Assembly (NCBI GenBank): GCA_017510405.1
Contig: JAFWNG010000031.1
Coordinates: forward strand, 1 to 64,000
Direction of reading: 5' to 3'
DNA from: Solobacterium sp.
GTDB taxonomy: Bacteria > Bacillota_I > Bacilli_A > Erysipelotrichales > Erysipelotrichaceae
Length of the DNA stretch: 64,000 nt
Below are positions 25,049 through 33,866 of the stretch, one piece after another; position 1 is the first letter of the stretch; each line of letters starts with the position of its first letter. A program made the translations under genes and the position numbers. The notes under the pieces are model-generated. The model was given only the letters and a program-made list of their open reading frames with translations. It searched no databases and was not told the origin of the DNA.

Positions 25049-25851
25049 GTAAGTTTGAAGGTGTGGCAGATACCCTGTATATCCCCCTTACGGCGCGGAT
25101 CTATGTGTCCGAACATTTTCCTGAGTACTTCCGGGATGATAAAGCTGTGTCTCTGAAAAGCGAGATGCCTTATGAAGATATCGCTTCAAAGTCCAGTGAA
25201 TACTTCCAGATGGCAGGAGCCTGCCGATTCTATAACACGGATCAGATGGTAAAGGCTTTTATCGAACAGCATGAGAAGTGCAGTATCATCAATATCGGTT
25301 GCGGTCTGGAAACCTCATATTTCAGGATCGCCCCGGATCCCGGAAAGGCAGTCTTCTATGAGATGGATCTGCCGGAAGTGATCAGGGCAAGGCGCAAAGT
25401 ACTTGGAGAAAGTGAAAATGAGATCCTGATTCCCGGTGACATGTTTGACTTTGCGTGGACAGAGAATATCGATAAAAAACTGCCGGCCTTTGTCACAGTG
25501 ATCGGTGTCTTCCAGTATTTCGAGGAGGAAAAGGTCATTGGTTTCCTGAAGCAGCTGAAAGAGTCCTTCCCGGGTGTGGAAGTGATCTTCGATGCCATGA
25601 CGGGAAAAGCAATCAAGTACGCCAATAACTATATCAAAAAGACCGGCAACAATGACGCGGAACTGCATTTCAGCGCTGACAACGGTCAAAGCGTCGCAGA
25701 AAAATGCGGCATGAAACTGGTTGAGGAGAGGCCTTTCTTCGGCGCCGCAAGAAAACAGCTGAAGGGAAAACTCAAACTGTACACCCGCATTGCCATGAAG
25801 GTCGTTGATGAAGGCGGCAGACGCGGATTTCTTACACACCTGAAAGGATAA
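25045..25851 (+). CDS. LCMT/PPM-type class I methyltransferase (copy 2)
   Basis: 268 residues, paralogous to 23592-24410. SAM motif CSIINIGCGLETSYFRIA (~78-95), MDLPEVIRARR and TVIGVFQYFEEEKVI. Overlaps the ATC-hydrolase-type gene by four bases, so the methyltransferase and hydrolase are translationally paired. Substrate unknown. Confidence 0.82.
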   Translation: MSKFEGVADTLYIPLTARIYVSEHFPEYFRDDKAVSLKSEMPYEDIASKSSEYFQMAGACRFYNTDQMVKAFIEQHEKCSIINIGCGLETSYFRIAPDPGKAVFYEMDLPEVIRARRKVLGESENEILIPGDMFDFAWTENIDKKLPAFVTVIGVFQYFEEEKVIGFLKQLKESFPGVEVIFDAMTGKAIKYANNYIKKTGNNDAELHFSADNGQSVAEKCGMKLVEERPFFGAARKQLKGKLKLYTRIAMKVVDEGGRRGFLTHLKG

Positions 25852-25867
25852 AAGGAAGGTATACGAT

Positions 25868-26392
25868 ATGGTCACATTAACGGAAAGCGTAAACATCCCT
25901 GCTCCGTATGAAAAGCTGGAGGCATGGATCCTGAATTTCCGGGAGGAATTTGTAAAGTGGAGTCCCTATCACATTGAATGCGATATGTATGACGGAGGAT
26001 ATCAGGTCGGAAACAGGATCCGGTTCAGAGAGATCGTTATGAATCTGGATTACAACGTGACTGGAACGATTACGGAATGCGAACAGGACAGGGATCATTT
26101 CCGCATCGTATTTCAAAGTGACAGGAAGACCGCGTTCATCACCTTTGAAGGACAGAGAACGGAAACGGGGTGCCACTTTTCCCACACAGAGGCATTTGGT
26201 ATGACAGCGCCGGTCATCGGTCCGGTCATGAACTTTCTCATCTTCAGGGTGTTTTTCAGAAAGAAGGCCAACTGGCAGCTGATCCGGGACGACATGATCC
26301 TGGACTACCGGTACCTGACCGAAATACTGACGAAAGGGATTTATCCGGACAGGATCCCGCTGGCGAAACTGCTGGCTGATATTGAAGCATAG
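25868..26392 (+). CDS. SRPBCC (START-like) family protein (copy 1)
   Basis: 174 residues. The pattern SVNIPAPYEKLEAWILNFREEFVKWSPYHIECDM fits the polyketide-cyclase/START-like SRPBCC fold: a hydrophobic-ligand-binding cavity of seven strands and helices. The C-terminal helix (~130-174) has a basic run (FRKKANWQLIRDD). Role in binding or cyclising the operon's substrate is inferred from fold. Start behind GGAAGG. Confidence 0.72.
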   Translation: MVTLTESVNIPAPYEKLEAWILNFREEFVKWSPYHIECDMYDGGYQVGNRIRFREIVMNLDYNVTGTITECEQDRDHFRIVFQSDRKTAFITFEGQRTETGCHFSHTEAFGMTAPVIGPVMNFLIFRVFFRKKANWQLIRDDMILDYRYLTEILTKGIYPDRIPLAKLLADIEA

Positions 26393-26504
26393 GTATAAGG
26401 ATGGGCTCCATATCGGAAACCCCTGTGCATTATCCGGGAGGATACGCTGCATCCGGCGGTATGTATCGCGGCTGCGGATATAAAGAGAAGGCGGTGACAG
26501 ATCT

Positions 26505-26963
26505 ATGATCGGAATCACAATGAAGGTAACAAAAAGCTCTGTGTTTCCTGCTTCCAGGGATACAGTCTTTGAAAAACTGCAGAAACCGGAAACGCTGCAG
26601 TACATAGCGGAGCCTTACGCGGCATTTGAGCCTGTGGAAGCGGCTGAGCCGGTGTGGACAGCCGGCAGGTCATCGGCGTATCGTTTCCGTCTCTTTGGCG
26701 TGATCCCCTTTGGTACGCACACGATCCATATTGTCCGATTTGACCCGGAAGGTGTCTGCAGCCATGAGGGAAATGAACATGTTCCGGTCTGGAATCATGA
26801 GATCACCATGATCCCGCTGGACGGAAACCATACGAAATATACGGACCAGGTCGAGATGCAGGCGGGCTGGAAGACACCGTTTATCTGGCTCTGGGCAAAT
26901 GCCTTTTATGCCCACAGACAGCGGAAATGGATACGGCTGCTGAAGGAGACAGAACAAAAATAA
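26505..26963 (+). CDS. SRPBCC (START-like) family protein (copy 2)
   Basis: 152 residues. SSVFPASRDTVFEKLQKPETLQYIAEPYAAFEPV at the start and the FDPEG...HEITMIPLDGNHTKYTDQVEMQAG strand region mark another SRPBCC protein. It begins at 26505 behind GAAGGCGG; an ATG at 26520 is possible. Between copies 1 and 2 lie 112 bases with no gene. Function unknown. Confidence 0.72.
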   Translation: MIGITMKVTKSSVFPASRDTVFEKLQKPETLQYIAEPYAAFEPVEAAEPVWTAGRSSAYRFRLFGVIPFGTHTIHIVRFDPEGVCSHEGNEHVPVWNHEITMIPLDGNHTKYTDQVEMQAGWKTPFIWLWANAFYAHRQRKWIRLLKETEQK

Positions 26964-26979
26964 AACGGAGGATGAAGAG

Positions 26980-27696
26980 ATGACTGCTCATATGACGATC
27001 GAACAGCTCCCTTACGGAGAACAGGTCAGAATCTGGCTGAAAGAACGGTACGGAGAAACAGAGGCAAAGAAGATCTGGGCGCAGACGCAGGAAAACTACA
27101 ATAACTATCTTCCGGATCTTCCGGACTATGGCGGAAGAAAAAACGGTCACGCGAAGGCGATCTACGGCGGTCTGCTGATCTTTTCACTCTATCCGGCGCT
27201 GCCCGACCAGCCGCCGATATCCGAACTGCAGGACTTTGTGCAGAATCTGTTCATGGGATCATTTACCAGGCTTGGAAAGATCTTTGATCTGAACCGTCCG
27301 GCACATATGCGGCTGATCGACATGGTATTCCGGAAATCCGGAAACAGGGACCGGAAAGATATCCTCCGGTATCCGGATGGATTTATCAATATTGACGTTC
27401 CATATGACAAAGAGCATCATGCGGCAAGATACACCTTTACACAGTGTCCGAACGCGGAGTTCGCCCGAAAGCACGGTCTTCTCCATGTTCTTCCGCTTCT
27501 GTGCAACAGCGACTTTTTTGGAATCGGCGAGATCCACGGGACACTGATCCGCTGCGGCACCTGCGGAAACAGCGATGCGTGTGACTACCTGGTCATGGGA
27601 AACAGAAATCCTGCCGCAGGGGAATATGAAACACGCATAGATGAATATGGTTTTCTGGTCAGCCGGAAAAGACAGTCTGAGAATACCGGCGAGTAA
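26980..27696 (+). CDS. L-2-amino-thiazoline-4-carboxylate hydrolase family protein (copy 2)
   Basis: 238 residues, last gene of the operon. The C-terminal block QCPNAEFARKHGLLHVLPLLCNSDFFGIGEIHG... GNSDACDYLVMGN is a divergent ATC-hydrolase-type signature. It differs from copy 1 by a longer N-terminal helical domain and spaced cysteines. Start behind CGGAGGAT. The operon ends here; only a weak ATCAT/ATGAT hairpin follows. Confidence 0.78.
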   Translation: MTAHMTIEQLPYGEQVRIWLKERYGETEAKKIWAQTQENYNNYLPDLPDYGGRKNGHAKAIYGGLLIFSLYPALPDQPPISELQDFVQNLFMGSFTRLGKIFDLNRPAHMRLIDMVFRKSGNRDRKDILRYPDGFINIDVPYDKEHHAARYTFTQCPNAEFARKHGLLHVLPLLCNSDFFGIGEIHGTLIRCGTCGNSDACDYLVMGNRNPAAGEYETRIDEYGFLVSRKRQSENTGE

Positions 27697-27818
27697 TCAT
27701 GATCTGATGATGTTTTGCCGGTCATGGCTGTGCACGTTTTTCTGCGCTTTCACAAATGTAGTGATAATTGTCATTTCACACATCCGGATCTGCACGCAAT
27801 AATAGAGAAAAGAGCACG

Positions 27819-27844
27819 GATGCTCATATAAGATGCTCATATAA
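27819..27844 (+). repeat. Tandem 13-bp duplication upstream of the phosphomannose isomerase gene
   Basis: GATGCTCATATAA occurs twice back to back (27819-27831 and 27832-27844), ending 14 bases before the start codon. Being in the leader, it may be a recent slippage duplication or an operator. Confidence 0.65.
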
Positions 27845-27858
27845 ACGGGAGGTGCAGT

Positions 27859-29592
27859 ATGCCCGGATTTCATAATTATGACAAATATCCCGAAACGGTC
27901 ATTCACGGCTTTGACGGCGAAGTTTTTTCTTCGGAAGGATCGGTCCGTGATTTCTTTTCGGAGCTTGGAAAAAACAGGGATTACACGCTTGTGGTCGAAT
28001 ACTATCCCGGTGCCGATGACCGGCTGGAAGAAATCATACAGAAGTATTACAGACCGGATGAATGGATCCGCAGTGAAGAGATGTTTCCGGAAGAAGATGA
28101 ACTGACGGAAAGACTGAAGCCGTTTCTTACGGACGACCGGGTGCGCGGCGTCATGTATCCCGGAAAGATGGAAGATTTCATCTGTGAAGACAGGCTGCAG
28201 GTACTGCGTAAGAAGGCGTCCCGGGGCGGACGAATATGTGTGACCGGCGTCGGTGCCGGTCTGATCCGGAAAGCAGATACGCTGGTCTACTGCGATATGA
28301 CGCGGTGGGAGATCACGCTCCGCTACCGGCGGGGAATGCCGAATTTCCGTGCTTCCAATTATGAGGAAGATACGCTCCGGAAGCTGAAGCGGGGTTTCTT
28401 CATTGAGTGGCGCATCGCGGATAAACGGAAGGCGGAGATCTTTGAAACGATCGACTGGTTCGCCGACACGAATGCGGAGCAGGGCTCGGTGTTCGCGTCC
28501 GGGAATGCGGTGCGCAGCGGTCTGAAGCAGATCGCCGGACAGCCGTTCCGTCTGGTGCCGTATTTTGATCCCGGCGTATGGGGCGGCACATGGATGAAAG
28601 AAGTCTGTGAGCTGCCGGACTGTGACGATCATTATGCCTGGTGCTTCGACGGGGTGCCGGAGGAAAACAGCCTGCGTCTGCGGTACGGAGATACGGTGCT
28701 GGAACTGCCTGCCATGGATCTGGTGCTGTATCAGCCGGTTCGTCTTCTGGGCATGAAGAATTACTGCCGTTTCGGCGCGGAGTTTCCCATCCGTTTTGAT
28801 TTCCTCGATACGATGGGAGGGCAGAATCTGTCCCTGCAGGTTCATCCGCTGACGGAGTTCATACATTCCCATTACGGCATGACATATACTCAGGATGAAA
28901 GCTACTATATCCTGGATGCGGAAGAAGACGGCTGTGTGTGGCTGGGACTGAAAGAAGGAATTGATCCCGAGGAAATGCACCGGGATCTGTGCGCGGCGCA
29001 GGAAGGAAAACAGTCCTTTCCGGCAGAGCGCTATGTCAACCGCTTCCCGGCAGAAAAGCATGATCATTTTCTCATCCCGGCGGGAACAGTACACTGTTCC
29101 GGCGCGGGCACGATGGTGCTGGAGATCAGCGCGACGCCGTACATCTTTACATTTAAACTATGGGACTGGGACCGGCTTGGTCTCGACGGCCTGCCGCGGC
29201 CGATCCACATCGAAGAAGGAATGGCAAATATACAGTGGGACCGGACGGAGAACTGGGTCAGGGACAATCTTGTGAACCGCATCAGAGAGATCCAGAGACA
29301 CGGGGACTTCCGCGAGGAAAGCACCGGACTGCATGAACTGGAGTTCATTGAAACACGGCGGTTCACCGCGTCCGGGATCACGTTCCACGACACCTGTGAC
29401 GGCTTTGACATGGGCAATCTTGTCGAAGGAAAAGAAGCGGTCATCGCCAGTCCGGACGGTGCCTTTGAGCCGTTTACAGTACATTACGCAGAGACGTTCA
29501 TCGTGCCGGCTGCGGTCGGCGAATACACGGTAGAACCAGGCCGGAATACGGAAACCATCACACTTATCAAGGCATATGTAAGAGCACGGTAA
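27859..29592 (+). CDS. Class I mannose-6-phosphate isomerase with extra N-terminal domain
   Basis: 577 residues, versus about 300-400 for usual class I enzymes. The isomerase part is residues ~205-577: LVPYFDPGVWGGTWM, metal-ligand block NLSLQVHP, a cupin-like core, FLIPAGTVHCSGAGTMVLEIS with the second His, and WDWDRLG. The N-terminal ~200 residues look like a separate P-loop-like or kinase-like domain (RICVTGVGAGLI, YCDMTRWEITLRYRRGMPNF), of unknown use. It is preceded by GGGAGGTG. It interconverts mannose-6-P and fructose-6-P, or acts on a related sugar; no PTS gene is adjacent. Confidence 0.85.
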   Translation: MPGFHNYDKYPETVIHGFDGEVFSSEGSVRDFFSELGKNRDYTLVVEYYPGADDRLEEIIQKYYRPDEWIRSEEMFPEEDELTERLKPFLTDDRVRGVMYPGKMEDFICEDRLQVLRKKASRGGRICVTGVGAGLIRKADTLVYCDMTRWEITLRYRRGMPNFRASNYEEDTLRKLKRGFFIEWRIADKRKAEIFETIDWFADTNAEQGSVFASGNAVRSGLKQIAGQPFRLVPYFDPGVWGGTWMKEVCELPDCDDHYAWCFDGVPEENSLRLRYGDTVLELPAMDLVLYQPVRLLGMKNYCRFGAEFPIRFDFLDTMGGQNLSLQVHPLTEFIHSHYGMTYTQDESYYILDAEEDGCVWLGLKEGIDPEEMHRDLCAAQEGKQSFPAERYVNRFPAEKHDHFLIPAGTVHCSGAGTMVLEISATPYIFTFKLWDWDRLGLDGLPRPIHIEEGMANIQWDRTENWVRDNLVNRIREIQRHGDFREESTGLHELEFIETRRFTASGITFHDTCDGFDMGNLVEGKEAVIASPDGAFEPFTVHYAETFIVPAAVGEYTVEPGRNTETITLIKAYVRAR

Positions 29593-29683
29593 GGATAGGC
29601 GTGCATTTGCCCGGTGAATCTGAAAGTCAAAGAAACAAAACAGGAAAATTGTGATATCGTGTTTATAGGCAGGTAATAATATC

Positions 29684-30382
29684 ATGGCAAAAAAAATCAA
29701 TACTACGGAAACAGCAGATCCGAAACCACTGGTTCTCTTTGACTTTGACGGTACCATCATGGATACGGAAACGGCACTGATCGCATCGTACCGTGAGATC
29801 TTTGACCGCCATGGCAAAGAACTGACGAAAGATATTATTGACGAAGCAGCGGAGTCCGTTCCGGAAGTTATCATGCGCAAATATCTTTCCGAGAAGAAAG
29901 CTAGAAAATATGTTGAAGAGTTCCTGTTCTATCAGCAGGAACACCTGGCAGATCTGATCCAGCCGATGAAAGGCGCAAGACGTCTTCTCAGATGGCTGAA
30001 AGAAAACGGATATAAGACAGGCGTTGTTTCTTCCCGCGGACAGAGCACGCTGGAACGCATGCTCGGAAATGCCGGCATTGCGGAATATCTTACTGTCATC
30101 TGCGGTGACGCGGGCGGCGAAAAAATCAGTCTCTGGACAAAGGATATCGTCCGTGCATGCAAAGCTGCGAAGAAAGACTGCTGCGTGTATGTCAGTGACA
30201 GCCCGGTCAATATCACAGTTGCCAAGGAAGGCGGATGCTACACAGTCGCATTCCTGCAGGACGGTACAAAAGCAATGCGCTTTATCGATTGCGGACCAAA
30301 CTTCCTGACAGCGGAACTCAGTCAGATCACAAAGCTTCTGACCAGCCAGTCCGACTGGAGTGCCTACAGGGCTCACGAATAA
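29684..30382 (+). CDS. HAD-superfamily phosphatase (PpaX/Gph-like)
   Basis: 232 residues. Motif I is VLFDFDGTIMDTE (~16-28), motif II VVSSRG, the cap region ~35-100, and motif III/IV include YVSDSPVNITVAKEGG. It fits the phosphoglycolate/pyrophosphatase-type HAD family; exact substrate cannot be read. A strong terminator follows. The ribosome site GGCAGG is modest. Confidence 0.82.
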   Translation: MAKKINTTETADPKPLVLFDFDGTIMDTETALIASYREIFDRHGKELTKDIIDEAAESVPEVIMRKYLSEKKARKYVEEFLFYQQEHLADLIQPMKGARRLLRWLKENGYKTGVVSSRGQSTLERMLGNAGIAEYLTVICGDAGGEKISLWTKDIVRACKAAKKDCCVYVSDSPVNITVAKEGGCYTVAFLQDGTKAMRFIDCGPNFLTAELSQITKLLTSQSDWSAYRAHE

Positions 30383-30393
30383 TTCAGAGCGTA

Positions 30394-30422
30394 AGAGATG
30401 CGTCATGCATCTCTTTTTTTTG
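30394..30422 (+). terminator. Rho-independent terminator after the HAD gene
   Basis: AGAGATGC (30394-30401), 5-base loop, GCATCTCT (30407-30414) and a run of T. Confidence 0.9.
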
Positions 30423-30467
30423 CGGGAAGACCGGCAGAGCGGGGTAGATATAAATGGAGGGAATACT

Positions 30468-31106
30468 ATGAAACACAAATTCTTTCATTCACTGCTTTCG
30501 CCGGAACTGTCCGCGCTGCAGAGGGAACAGGTGGAACTCGGAAGAGATCATGATCTTTCCGAGGAGGATATCCGCCTGTACAGCGCTTCCTGCTATAACT
30601 TTGAACAGATGCGCCAGATCCGCCTGGCGCTCGAACACCGGGTGGACCGGAAGAAGATCCGTGCCATGTGCCGTCCATCCCTGTCCGTCCGGCAGATGGA
30701 GGATATGCGGAAAAGACTGGAAAAGGGACTCAGCGGCCGGCAGACAGCGCATATGCTGGAAAAAGCAGCCGGCGGACTGGCGGCCGGATCGGCAGTATTT
30801 CTGGCAGTCGCCCTGTTTGTGCCGGACAGCCGCACCGATACATGGTCGCTCAAAGCACAGGAAGCGGTCGTTGAACAGGGCGAAGCGTTTGAACCGATGC
30901 AGTATGTCAGCTGCCGGAAAGAAGACGGCACACTGCTTCTGCCGGAAAACATCGATACCGGTGTCCCCGGCAGCGTCATGGCGGAATACCGGATGGTGAA
31001 AGGCGGCCGTACGGAAAGGAAATACCTGCGGGTGACGGTAAAAGAAAAAGCACAATATGATGCGGGATCATATTGTGCTCAGGATCCAGGAGATCTTACA
31101 GAATAG
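30468..31106 (+). CDS. Membrane-anchored hypothetical protein
   Basis: 212 residues from 30468 behind GGAGGG. The first ~100 residues are helical and charged (HDLSEEDIRLYSASCYNFEQMRQIRLALEHRVDRKKIRAMC), followed by one transmembrane segment (~100-122, GGLAAGSAVFLAVALFVPD) and an ~85-residue outside domain. This looks like a type II-orientation anchored protein. I do not recognise the family. The last ~20 codons (31049-31106) lie inside a hairpin terminator of the opposite gene and overlap its end by 11 bases, so the true C-terminus may be altered. Confidence 0.65.
   Translation: MKHKFFHSLLSPELSALQREQVELGRDHDLSEEDIRLYSASCYNFEQMRQIRLALEHRVDRKKIRAMCRPSLSVRQMEDMRKRLEKGLSGRQTAHMLEKAAGGLAAGSAVFLAVALFVPDSRTDTWSLKAQEAVVEQGEAFEPMQYVSCRKEDGTLLLPENIDTGVPGSVMAEYRMVKGGRTERKYLRVTVKEKAQYDAGSYCAQDPGDLTE
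31045..31079 (-). terminator. Terminator of the fatty-acid redox operon, inside the opposing gene
   Basis: A perfect 13-bp stem (31049-31061 with 31067-31079), loop GCGGG, followed on the minus strand by TTTTTCTTTT. It lies 17 bases after the stop of the reductase gene at 31096, within the plus-strand hypothetical gene. Confidence 0.88.
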
Positions 31107-32283
31107 GGATCTGGATCGTGCAGTCTGTTAACGGATAAGTGGAGCAGGCGTGGTAGTAGCCGAACTTCTTATCTGCCCAGCGGCGTCCGTCGCCGACAGC
31201 AGGAACGAAGACATTGCCTTCCACGAGACGGCACCGGCAGTAGCCGCATGCACCGCTTCTGCAGCGGGTGCGGTTCGGAATGCCGGCACGTTCCAGAGCG
31301 ACTGCCATCGGCTCCAGAACGGATGCCTGGATGACGTCCTTCTGCTGTCCGCGCATGACGGTCAGCTGCACGGTCTTTTCTTCCGCGTCTGCCGGCCATC
31401 CGTCTGCTTCCCGGATATTGCGCGGTGCGCCGAAGACTTCCATGCGGATCCGCTTTGCCGGTACATTCAGCTTGTCGAGTTCGCCGCGTACAAAGTTGTA
31501 CATTGCCAGCGGACCGCATACGAAGTACGTCGGATCCTCACCGGAATATTTCCGGATCAGGTCGGCGGTCAGGAAGCCCTTTTCACCGTCCCAGTCCTCT
31601 TCGCCGGAAATGACGTTGATAAAGCGCACCCGGTCGCCGCAGACCGCTTCCAGTTCTTTCTGCAGAATGATATCGGAAGAGGATACGGAGCCGTACAGGA
31701 TCGTCAGGTCGGCATCCATCGTTCCGTGTGCGATCTCCTTCGCCATCGAGCAGAACGGCGTAATGCCGCTTCCGCCGGCCAGCGCAACGATATTGCGGCT
31801 GTCACGCAGCGGTTCCCAGAAGAACTGTCCGTAGGGCAGGTGAGCAGTGAACGTGTCGCCTGCCTTCACATTTTCATAGAGCCAGTTTGCCGCAAAGCCG
31901 GTTCCCGGACGGCCGCTGCGCACTGTGATGGAAAAGAACGGATCGTCTTTCTTCCGTGCTTCAAACGGTGCGGAGGAGATGGAATACGGACGTGTCGTTA
32001 CCGTATCGCCGATCTTCAGATCAAGGGAAACATACTGACCGCACTGGAACGGCGGCAGGACATCTCCCTGATCGGCTGCGAATACGAATGTACGCGCGGT
32101 CGGGGAAGCTTCGATGACTTCCTTTACGACGACATGCGTGACTTCCGGATGCAGTTCGTTTGCTGTGGCTGTGATCGGATCGTAGTAGATATTATTGGGA
32201 TCGCCGTGCGCGATGAGGCCGCGTCTTGCCTTTGTGACACGGTTTGCACCGGTGACATCTTTCAGAAATCCGTGGACCTTCAT
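31096..32283 (-). CDS. FAD/[2Fe-2S] ferredoxin-NAD(P)H reductase-like electron transfer protein
   Basis: 395 residues from the ATG at 32283. After an N-terminal ~65-residue segment comes a ferredoxin-reductase FAD domain (RPYSISSAP, ~115-123), an NAD(P)-binding domain (ALAGGSGITPFCSM and FVCGPLAMYNF), then a C-terminal plant-type [2Fe-2S] domain (CRSGACGYCRC...CSTYPLTDC). This is the phenol-hydroxylase/benzoate-reductase type. Its start overlaps the upstream FAD oxidoreductase stop by four bases, so the two are coupled; it probably delivers electrons from NAD(P)H to that flavoenzyme. Confidence 0.85.
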   Translation of the reverse strand: MKVHGFLKDVTGANRVTKARRGLIAHGDPNNIYYDPITATANELHPEVTHVVVKEVIEASPTARTFVFAADQGDVLPPFQCGQYVSLDLKIGDTVTTRPYSISSAPFEARKKDDPFFSITVRSGRPGTGFAANWLYENVKAGDTFTAHLPYGQFFWEPLRDSRNIVALAGGSGITPFCSMAKEIAHGTMDADLTILYGSVSSSDIILQKELEAVCGDRVRFINVISGEEDWDGEKGFLTADLIRKYSGEDPTYFVCGPLAMYNFVRGELDKLNVPAKRIRMEVFGAPRNIREADGWPADAEEKTVQLTVMRGQQKDVIQASVLEPMAVALERAGIPNRTRCRSGACGYCRCRLVEGNVFVPAVGDGRRWADKKFGYYHACSTYPLTDCTIQIPIL

Positions 32284-33833
32284 GCGTTTTTCTCCTTCAT
32301 CCATTCAAGGATCGTACGGGCGGCAATGCGTCCGTTGTTGATGTTGCAGGACATGCCGTCGCCGACCAGCTGGTGGGAAGCGCAGCCGACGAGTCCCTTA
32401 ATGTAGAATTCCCGTTCCAGGTCTTCCAGACGGGCAACGACGGAGTTGTCCATGGAATGCTGGTAGCCGTAGATGCCGCCGCGGTAGTTGCCTGTATAGT
32501 GGGATACTGTGACCGGTGTCTCGATCTCGATCTCAACGATGTGTTCGAACAGATCCACGCCGAGATGCGTACTGACGCGGTCGATCATTTCTTTCGCAAC
32601 TCTGCGTTTGACTTCAAAGTAGTCGTCCGCCTTGACGTCCATGAAGGATTCCGGCAGCGGCAGGGTGGTGATGGACAGGGATGTCATACCGTCCGGCACG
32701 CAGTCCGGATTGGCGTAATTCAGACAGATCGTCGTCAGATAATCCCAGCCGCCGAGCTGTCTGCCTTCTTTCCAGAACACATCCGTATCAAACGGACAGT
32801 CGCTGGAGAAGACGGAATAGTGGCGGATATTCAGTTCTTCCGGACGTTTGTCAAGAAGAAGCACGACGGAGAAGTTCGTGACGGACATCGGCATCGCGTT
32901 CGCGTATTTGCGGGCCTCTGCCGGTACTTCGCTCTGCGGCTCGATCATTGTTCCGTACACTTTGTTGGGGTACGGAGCGCTGGCGATATAGTCCGCGTAG
33001 ATCTCGTCGCCGCGGCTTGTGCGCACGCCGTAGACAGCACCGTTTCTGACCAGGATCTTATCGACGTTCTGGCAGAATTCGAACTGTACGCCGAGTTCGA
33101 TGCAGCGTTCCGCCATAGCGCATGCCATCTCATGGGAGAAGCCTCTGGCAACGAAACTGCCGCCCATCATGTAGTCTGCCATCAGGAAGGAATAGATGGT
33201 AAACGGCAGGGTGGAGATCGGCTGCCCGACATAGATCCAGTAAGCGCTAAGGATACTGACGACATCCTTCGGCAGATCGAAGCTGGCGTCGATGACTTCC
33301 TTTGCGGAGTAGCCGGCTGTCTTTACCAGTGCTTCGTGCTGCATCAGCATCTGCACTTTGCTCAGGGAGTGGTCATTCAGGAACAGCACGGACTCATAGA
33401 CGGTCTTGCACAGTTCCAGAAGACGGTTGACTTCGTCCCTGGTGCCGGGATACTGCGCTTCGATCTCGTCCGCGCAGATCCATGTGCCGTCCGGACGTCT
33501 GCCCGGGTGGAGTTCGATATCAATATTGTCCTTCGGGGAGATCAGGGCATAGGCATCCGGTACCCGGAGCCAGTCGATCACGACCTTCATTTCATCCAGA
33601 TATTCACGGATGTAAAGCGGGTCTTCCTTCATTCCGAGGGACATCATTTCGTGCAGTGTGGCTTCCATTTCCATACCGCTCCGGACAAAACTGGTCGCCA
33701 GTCCGCCCGGCAGATTATGGCGTTCGAGAATCAGCACATCTTTGCCTTCACTGGCTAGCTTCATAGCGCAGCTCATGCCTGCCAGTGCGCCGCCGATGAC
33801 GATCGCGTCGTACTTATCTTTATAGAATGGCAT
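32280..33833 (-). CDS. Phytoene desaturase-family FAD oxidoreductase, probable fatty-acid enzyme
   Basis: 517 residues from the ATG at 33833 behind AAGGAGG. N-terminal dinucleotide-binding motif YDAIVIGGALAGMSCAMKLASEGKDVLILERHNLPGGLATSF places it in the phytoene desaturase / CrtI-carotenoid isomerase superfamily. C-terminal FAD motif: VGDGMSCNINNGRIAARTILEW. No carotenoid gene is nearby; instead a polyenoic fatty acid isomerase, ACP, thioesterases and an acyl-activating enzyme are. With a reductase coupled behind it, I infer a double-bond reductase/desaturase for unsaturated acyl chains. Carotenoid-like substrates are not excluded. Confidence 0.78.
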   Translation of the reverse strand: MPFYKDKYDAIVIGGALAGMSCAMKLASEGKDVLILERHNLPGGLATSFVRSGMEMEATLHEMMSLGMKEDPLYIREYLDEMKVVIDWLRVPDAYALISPKDNIDIELHPGRRPDGTWICADEIEAQYPGTRDEVNRLLELCKTVYESVLFLNDHSLSKVQMLMQHEALVKTAGYSAKEVIDASFDLPKDVVSILSAYWIYVGQPISTLPFTIYSFLMADYMMGGSFVARGFSHEMACAMAERCIELGVQFEFCQNVDKILVRNGAVYGVRTSRGDEIYADYIASAPYPNKVYGTMIEPQSEVPAEARKYANAMPMSVTNFSVVLLLDKRPEELNIRHYSVFSSDCPFDTDVFWKEGRQLGGWDYLTTICLNYANPDCVPDGMTSLSITTLPLPESFMDVKADDYFEVKRRVAKEMIDRVSTHLGVDLFEHIVEIEIETPVTVSHYTGNYRGGIYGYQHSMDNSVVARLEDLEREFYIKGLVGCASHQLVGDGMSCNINNGRIAARTILEWMKEKNA

Positions 33834-33866
33834 AAAACCTCCTTCTTTTATGCATACAGTACATAG

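Noticed and set aside
27697-29094. Long antisense open frame opposite the phosphomannose isomerase gene
   Set aside because: Its product shows no domain logic, and the plus-strand gene has clear catalytic motifs; it is a shadow frame.
31150-32406. Long plus-strand frame over the reductase gene
   Set aside because: The minus-strand product has a full FAD/NAD/[2Fe-2S] architecture; the plus frame has no recognisable domain or ribosome site.
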